DNA of 64,000 nt from Dugong dugon. Taxonomy: Eukaryota; Chordata; Mammalia; Sirenia; Dugongidae. This document shows, in pieces, positions 12,101 through 21,100 of the stretch; within the stretch, counting starts at the first letter, position 1; the number at the start of each line of letters is the position of its first letter. The stretch lies in contig CM057471.1 of the NCBI GenBank assembly GCA_030035585.1, forward strand, positions 97,465,819 to 97,529,818, given 5' to 3'. The notes below the pieces were generated by a model. The model had not been told where the DNA came from, searched no databases, and was given only the letters and a program-made list of their open reading frames with translations. The translations under genes were made by a program, and so were the position numbers.

Positions 12101-15100
12101 CCGAATTTTGAAAAGATGGAATGTTAAATTTCTTTAATTATCAGGAAGTTTCATATTGACAGGTAACAACTTGTGTGTGTGTTGCAGCCATTCTGTAGTC
12201 TTATTCAGATCCACGGACATAACAGGGCTCGACAGAGAGATAAGCTCGGTCATATTCTTGAGGAATTTGCTACCTTACAAGATGAGGTAAGAGTCAAGAA
12301 GTTCCCCCTCAATTCTAAATTTAAGCAATTCACACATCTTGACCAGATTTTTAAAGAATCTTTGGAACAGTATTTTGATTAATTTTTTAGTATGTTAAAC
12401 TTAACTTGTCACTTACGATGTAACAGTTTCATATACCAAAGAGTTTGAAAGAAAACAATAATCCAAACTGACAAACATCATAAGTTATTTCTTTGACAGT
12501 CAGGATAAATTATGAAATATGTGTAGAATTATAATTTTGTAGCAAGCTCACATAATAAAAATGTATTAATTTTAAAATAAATTTGTGAGCAGCGACAACA
12601 TTAACTGACAACTAAAGACCTGAAATCAGTTGTTTATATTTTGTCCTCTATAAAAGGGATGTGTTTTTAGTTTAAGGAGTGTTGATGTAAATGTCAGCCA
12701 GCGTGAGATGAGGGACTTGAATGTGAGCTTAACCAAAAATGCATTTGAAAGTATGAGTTCTTGGGTGGTGAGATTGACATTTCTGCTCATAACGTTATTT
12801 ATAGCTGTTTATTTTTTGTAAGTTCTCATTACCTTAAAAAGAGAAAGTCAATGTTTTGACAACTTCTTCTGATAGGCAGAGAAGGTTGATGCAGCACTTC
12901 ACACTATGCTGTTGAAACAAGAACCCCAAAGGCAACATTTGGCCTGTTTAGGTACCTGGGTCCTTTACCACAACCTTCGAATTATGATACAGTATCTTCT
13001 AAGCGGCTTTGAATTGGAACTCTACAGCATGCACGAGTACTATTACATATATTGGTAAGAGAGCAGTTTGTAGTAAAGTTGGTGGGTGGGTGGATAAGAT
13101 TTGCAAAACGGCGTAATTTCAGGGCACTTTTTCATTTGTATTTTAACTTTAGTTGTAAGACAGTTGGAAGAATATTGAAAATTAGAGCTAGATCATCTTG
13201 AACAGCTCTGAAGTGTCATAGCACTGTACAAATACAATTTTTTTTAACCATTTGAATATTTACTAAAAAAAGTAGTGGTAAAAGTTGCTCCAAGGTAAAT
13301 GGATTAATTAAAGAGCCTTTTTCTGTTTCTGGGAGGGAGGGAAAGGGAGAATTAACACCCATTCTGCCCTGACTTAAGTGGCACTAGGTGCTAGTTGTGG
13401 AATGTGTTTAACTGAACACATACCGTATGATTCCATTTGTCTGAAAGTAGGAAAGACAAATCTGTAGAGACAGAGTGCACTGGACTTCTGAAAGGTTGGC
13501 AGTTCAAACCTACCCAACAGCGCTGCAGAAGAAAGGACTGGTTATCTGTTTCTGAAAGGTCACAGCCAGGAAAACCCTATGGAGCACACATGGCGTCTCC
13601 ATGAGTATTAGTAGACAGTCCTGTGCAGCATTTCAAAATCAAACATTTATAGAGGAACATGCGCAAGTTCTTTCTTTTGTGGTTTAAGGTAGTTAATTGG
13701 GAGGTTTTGTTCTTCATTTCAAAAATCAAAGTACAATTTTTTACATGCTTTTTTGCACAAAGAAATGGGATCTTTACTCAGCAAATGAATGATAAATACT
13801 CCATGACAAATTTACATACTTGAGGAGATTCATTTCTTTTCAAGGAAAGATATTTATTTTTATTTTTTTTGAGGTGCCTCTGAGTGGACTCGAACCTCCA
13901 ACCTTTTTTTTTTTTTTTTGGTGCTTTAAGTGAAAGTTTACAGTTGGAGTTAGTTTCCCATACAAACATTTATACACACATTATTATGTGACCCTAGTTG
14001 CTTTCCCTCTAATGTGATAGCACACTCCTCCTTTCCACCCCAATTTCCTGTTTTCATTCAACCAGCTCCTGTCCCTTTTTTTTTTTAAATTGTACTTTAG
14101 ATGAAGGTTTACAGAACAAATAGTCTCTCAAACAATTAGTACACATTCTCTTATGACATTGGTTAACAACCCTATGACATGTCAACACTCTCCCTTCTCG
14201 ACCTTGGGTTCCCTATTACCAGCTTTCCTGTCCCCTCCTGCCTTCTAGTCCTTGTCCCTGGACTGTTGTGCCCCATGAGTCTCGTTTTGTTTTATGGGGC
14301 TGTCTAATCTTTGGCTGGATGGTGAACCTCGGGAGTGACTTCATTACTGAGGTAAAAGGGTGTCTGGGGGCCATACTCTCGGGGTCTCCAGTCTCTGTCA
14401 GACCAGTAAGTCTGGTCTTTTTTTGTGAGTTAGAATTTTGTACAACATGTTTCTCCAGCTCCGTCCAGGACCCTCTGTTGTGAATCCCGGTCAGAGCAGT
14501 CAGTGGTGGTAGCCGGGCACCATCTAGTTGTACTGGACTCAGTCTGGTGGAGGCTGTGGTAGTTGTGGTCCATTATTCCTTTGGACTCATCTTTCCCTTG
14601 TATCTTGTTTTCTTCATTCTCCCCAAGGAGAGAAATTTTAGTTCTGTCTATAAGCACCCTTGGTCTACTTTCTTTTTAGTTTTGAACTCCTTTTGGGTCT
14701 CAAAATTACAGATTGGCCTCCTGCCTTTTCACAAGATAATTTTTTGTTGTTGTTGTTCATGAATATGATCCCTAAAGCATGTGGACCCTTTTAAAACCAA
14801 CAGTAGAAAACGGTGATGAAACTTTAGTGTTCATCATAATCACTTGGAAATCATGTTAATGCACAGATTGCTGGGCCCCATCCATGCAGTTCCTGATTTA
14901 GTAGGTCTAGGGTGGGACCTGGTGGCGCAGTGATTAAGAGCTCGGCTGCTAACCAAAAGGTCGGCAGTTCAAATCTGCCAGCCGCTCGTTGGAAACCCTA
15001 TGGGGCAGTTCTCTTGTGTCCTATAGGGTCACTGTGAGTCAGAATCGACTCGACAGCAACGGATTAGTGTGGGGATCCAACTGTTGCATTTCTAACTAGT

Positions 15101-18100
15101 TCCCAAGTGACGCTGCTGCTGTTCAAGGGTCACTCTTTGAGAACCACTGGCATAGAGTGTCAGCCCTCTGGCTCTCCTTAGGTATTACAGTTGTGAATTA
15201 ATTCTGATAAAGCACTTAATAAAAGCTCATTGAGAGATCTGATAGTTGAGAGGAAATGCCTGCATCATATCAGCTATCCCCTTCACTCAACTGTCCTCAG
15301 AGTAGATAATCAGTAGGCAGCGTCAGCTGTAAGATCTAGACCCTAGACTTTGTACAGTGATAGGGGACAAAACTCAGTGCCAGCAATTATTTTCTCTGTA
15401 TGAAATTATATGCTTCCTTTTATCAGATAAAAAGATATTTTCCATTTTGCCTTAGCTGCCGGGAAGCATAGTGCTTGGTTTAGCTTTAAAATACAGAACG
15501 CAGTCATTACAGGTATATCTTTTGAGTAGTTTTTGTTCTGCTTTAACATGTTCTCTTTTATATGTGTTTCAAGATTCTTTCCTGCCTTACATCTTTTAGG
15601 GATATTTTGGAAATAGACATTATATACTCAAACTTCATCATAATAGTAACTCTTGCAAATCTTTGGTTTTTGCTTAACATAGTAGTGGTCCTTAGTTTTG
15701 TTTATTATGGATTATATTTCAGATTATATCTGTCCATATCCTAGATTTGAACTCCTTTTTTGGCTTCACAGAAGAGAATGTTAAGTTTTGAAAAATTAGT
15801 ATCTAGTAGAGTATTCCTATTTTGCATTTCATTTATTGAATAAACTCAAGTAAAATATAAGCCTGAATGTTCTTAATTTCTTACAGTGGTTTTATATAAT
15901 ACAAATTTTTATCTTTTTCTGAATTTATTTGTTTCCTTTTGTGATTGACAGGCAAAGAAAATATTCAATAGATTAAATGTGTCCTAATATAGTAAAAATG
16001 TTTTAATGGGCATTCATTAGATTTATGTATGTATGTATATGTGTGTATATGTGTGTGTGGTTGTATACACATACATTTATATAATTATAAAGAAACTTTT
16101 TGAAAAATTGTAAAATGCACATCATTGTAGGAAATTAAACTGAAATTGTACAGATATGGCAGCAAAGAGGGAAAGTTAGTCACTTGTAATACTCATTTCT
16201 TGTAAGATCTATCAATTATCTAATTGGATAATCTGATTTTTAAAAAGGAAATAAAAAACAACTTTGAAACTATTGTAAGCAAGTACCTCTTTATTAATAA
16301 CAATGCATCTGTTGATGAAGTTATCTCACTTGGACATCATCTCCTTTTCACTAACACTTTGGATCCTTTCAGGTATCTCTCTGAATTCCTTTATGCCTGG
16401 TTGATGTCGACATTGAGTCGTGCTGATGGCTCTCAGATGGCTGAGGAAAGGATAATGGAAGAGCAGCAGAAAGGCCGTAGCAGTAAAAAAACAAAGAAAA
16501 AGAAGAAAGGTGCTGTGGATTATTTTTTAATTTAAGAAATAAAGAACGTTGGGGTATACTTTAATTTCTGCAGATAAATAGGTAGAGATCTACTCATGAG
16601 TTGTGATGGGTCAGTTAGTCATTATATTTATTAGTTCTTGCCCATTTTCCCGTCAGAAAGTGTAAGGTAGAGACAGAGTTCTACCATTAGTCATGTAGGC
16701 TTCTTGGTTCCTTTCCTTGCTTTCGTTTTACTTCTTTGCTGCTCCTTGTATCAGAGGATCTTAGGACGAGAAGTAGCCACATGGAGTGAACAAGCAAGAT
16801 AGGTTAGGGAACAAGACAGCAGATCTTCTTTTGACAGACGCCTGACAGCTTAGGAGGGAATTAGATCCGAAGTTGTGCTGTTAGAGAGTCGACACAGAGC
16901 ACTTGAGGCTTCATCCAAGAACTCCAGAGAAATGAGAAATGTTTCAAAGGGATGGCCAGTTGGTCACTCAGGGAAGGGTATAGCTATGACTACAATCCTT
17001 ATAAAATACTACTTTGTATTTCCTTAGGATTTAAACAGTTTGGGTGGGTCATTAAATGACTATTTGTGGATTTGCTATATAAGAAGTTACATCTCAGTAT
17101 GGTGAATTCAGAGGAAGTTAAAATTGCTTCATTACTACAGTTTTATGGTATTAGCTATTTTGGGAACATGGCTATTGTTTAGCTTTTCTTTTGTATTTTA
17201 TTATTTGTAGATTTTGACCTCAAAATTTAGCCTGTAGGAGAAAACTGTTTGATGTTTTGATTTAGTAAACAAACTGGAAAGTTTGTTAAAATTAGATTTT
17301 CTCTTGCAGTAATGCAGGAGCAGGGGAAAAAAAGAGTTTGGATGGTTTTCTTTCTCATTACAGTTCGCCCATTGAGCCGAGAGATCACAATGAGCCAGGC
17401 ATATCAGAACATGTGTGCTGGAATGTTTAAGGTAACTTGTTGAAAACTAAGTTATTTTTCCTCTTTAACGACAGTGCTATTGTGTAGTTTTAATTAAAAA
17501 TGAACTCATTTCTGTGATTCTGAGTTCTAATTTCATCTTTGTTTTGCTTCCCATCTACTTGAAGATTACCTGTTTTCAAGTCTAGTTGTTTTCATTAATT
17601 TATTCAACAACTATTTGAACCCTTGCTGTGTGTCAGGTACCTACGCTAAGTCTAATGAGATGTTCTTCTTGCTCTCAAGTGCCTAGTTAGTGACAGACAG
17701 GGCAGGTGACATATATTTGACACAGGCAGTAAGAGAAGGAATATTTACTTCTGATCGATGATCAAGAAAGATTTCTTGGAAGAGATGGGGTTTGGAGGGT
17801 TTTTTGGGGGGAGTATATTAGGAAGGAGGCGCGCATCACAATGAATGGCTTAAGGAAAAGCAGGCATTTTCAGGAGGTAGTGAACACTAACTCTTTAGTT
17901 GTACTTGCAATTTAAGAAAGGATTTGAGACAACTTATATCAAACAGAATATGGACGTACATTTGAAAAACGGAACGTGTGCTTTTCTTATAAAAGTTATA
18001 TGCTACTTGTTTTTGCGGAAGCTTTTACTTGAAAGTTTCGAAGCTGTTACAGAAATATGAAACATCAAAGAATATGTGTGCATGTAATACAGTTAATTTC

Positions 18101-21100
18101 ATTGGGGAAAAATAGGTAGTTGCCATCGAGTCTGCTGTGATTCATGGCAGCCTTACGTACAACAGAATGAAATGTTGCTCAGTCCGGAGTCATCCTCACG
18201 ATTGCCATATTGTTTGAGTCCGTTGTTGCAGCTCTTGTGCCGGTCCGTCTCACCGAGGGTCTCCCTCACCCTCACTGGCCCTCTGCGTCACCAAGCATGA
18301 TGACCTTCTCCAGCATTTGATCCTTCCTGATGATGTGTCCAAAGCAAATGAGTCGAACACTATTCTGTTGTAATCCATAGGATTTTTATTAGCTAATTTT
18401 TGGAAGTACATTGCCAGGCCTTTCTTCTAGTCTGTCTTAGTCTAGAAGCTCTGTTGAAACCTGTCCACCATGGGTGACCCTCCTGGTATTTGAAATACCC
18501 GTGGCATAGCTTCCAGCATCATAGCAACATGCAAGCCACCACAGTACAACAAACTGATAGACAGGTGGTGGGAAAACAGTAATATATTACACACTGGAAC
18601 TTGAAAATTTTTTATATAAGAGATGACACATACAATAAAAATGAATGCTAACAAGCCAGTTTTTCTCTTCTTTCTAATTTCTGAGCCATGAGTTGTTTTA
18701 GCTGTCCATACATAGCTGTTTCTTGTTTTTCAGTCTGTTATAATGAAGATGTACACTTTTCCATGTTGACATCATCTTTCTTATTCCCTTTAGACCATGG
18801 TAGCGTTTGACATGGATGGCAAAGTACGAAAACCCAAGTTTGAGCTTGATAGTGAACAAGTTCGCTATGAACATAGGTTTGCTCCCTTCAACAGTGTAAT
18901 GACACCACCACCAGTGCACTATCTGCAGTTCAAGGTGAACCTGTTCTTGGAAATAATTGTGAAAATATTTAGTCTTAGACTGCTTAGAGATGTGCTGTTT
19001 GTACCAAGACTTTTTTTAAAAAATAGTCAAATCAAATGCTTACTGGAGTAGCGGGACAAAGGATAAAACAGCAGTGTAAATAGTGTGAAAACTGTCTGGC
19101 TTTCTTGGATGTACTCATCACATTTTAACATATTTATCAGACCTTAAATGACAGGTATTTAAGATATGAGAATAACATGAGCTAGGGTATAAGGGTTGAG
19201 AATTGAATATTACATAGGAAAAAATAGGGAGATGTGGTGAGTTTTCACTTCACTATATATGAATGGATAGTCACTGTAGAATTCTTTGATAATTATAAAA
19301 AGGGTATTTTAGAGTTTTTTTGTGTTAAACACATTTTGAGTAATATTATTTCCCTTTTCTTTTTAGGAAATGTCTGACCTCAATAAATACAGCCCTCCTC
19401 CTCAATCTCCAGAACTGTATGTGGCAGCTAGTAAGCACTTTCAGCAGGCGAAAATGATATTGGAAAATATCCCAAACCCAGACCATGAGGTAAGACTGGA
19501 TTCACAGTAATTCTTGGAAAAAATACTTGGTAGGAAGTACATTTCTTAACTCTGGATGATAATTTAATTATAAAAATGAACTTTAAAGAATAGTATTAAT
19601 AAATGAAGCCTGTCATGTTTCTGCCAAGGATTTCAAATAGCTTGCCAACCTACTGTTGCCAGACTTAATATTATTTTACAAAAGAGGTGATGCAGATACC
19701 TCCTTTGTGTAAATTTAGAAATCAGTGCAAAGAGAAATCAAGACTCAGAACCAGAAGGAAAGGATAGACATAAAATCTAGACTGATCCATAGCTCAAAGT
19801 GGTAATAACATTTAACTTTTTAAAATTTTAATCTATAGTTCATTATATTAAAAAAAAATTTATATAAATCTTAAATCTGAAAAATGATCTGGCCAATAAT
19901 TACAGAAGTAAAAACAATTTAAAGACTACTGTTCTTTAAGACATTATTTTGAGATATTATTCTACAGAGCTTAGGACTTGCAAAATAAATAAAATACTAA
20001 GTTTTGGGCTTTTGGTATTTTCATAATTTTCCGTATACCTAATTTTCTGGAAATAACATTTATTCTGAAAAATGAAAGTTAACTTGTAATATGTGTACCA
20101 CTTTTTGGAGTATATCTTGGTACAGCTTCTATAGAGGGTTAGTTTAGCAATATCCATCAAAACCCACAAATGCTTAGGCCCAGCAGTTGTGCTGCTTGGA
20201 CTCTCCACGTGCACATGTGGGAAGCGAGAGGAGTGGTGAATACGCACGACTATCCCTGCAGCAGTGTCGTTAACTGACGTTGTGTATCAATGGGGCTGTT
20301 AAGTAAACTCTGATAAATCCGGACAGTGGAATACCATGCAGCATTCAAAAGAACAAGGAAGATTCTTCTGTACTGTAATGATCTTCAGGATTTGGGGAGT
20401 TAATAAAAAGCACGGTGTAAAATTGTGTGTTTAGTATACTGCCATTTCAATCACAGGGGGACAAGGAAGACTGCGTGTATTCTTTTCCTATAGATAAATA
20501 TAAAATAACTCTGGAAAGATACATAAAAACTTATAATAGTGTTTGCTGCTTGGAAGGGGGAGGAGCTGGATGCCTAGGGGAACAGGGATAGGAGAGAAAG
20601 TTTTTTTAAACGTGTTTACCCATTTAATAAAAGAAAATAAAAGGGGGCCTGTAAAAGTTAGAGGGAGATAACCTTTAATATGTGGCGTATTTTATTTAGT
20701 GGAAACTTCATTTATTCAACAAATATTTATTGAGCACCTACTATGCCACCAGCACTGTGGTAGGTTCTGGGGATATGGTAGTAAGCAAACAAAAAAGACA
20801 GAAATTCCTGCCCTCATGGAGGCGGGGGGAGGGAAAAGTGGTAGGTATAGACAGTAAACAATAAGAAGGTCATAAGTATCATGAAAAATCAAGCTAGGAA
20901 TGGGGATAGGGAATGCTATAGGAAGTGGGGAAGTGGAGGGGGTTAGACATTTTAAAATAAGGTGGCCTTAGAGCACGTTTTAGAAGAGGGTGAAGAAAGT
21001 CGTGGTTATCCGAGGATAGAGCCTTCGAGGCTGAGGGATCATGTAAAGGCCCTGAGGCAGGAATGTGCCTGGAGTATTGGCAGAACAGCCAGGGCCTGGT

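Noticed and set aside
14913..15066. Functional tRNA gene in the AfroSINE head
   Set aside because: The tRNA-like A and B boxes are part of a SINE with the full SINE tail; no intact cloverleaf or standalone tRNA gene is apparent.
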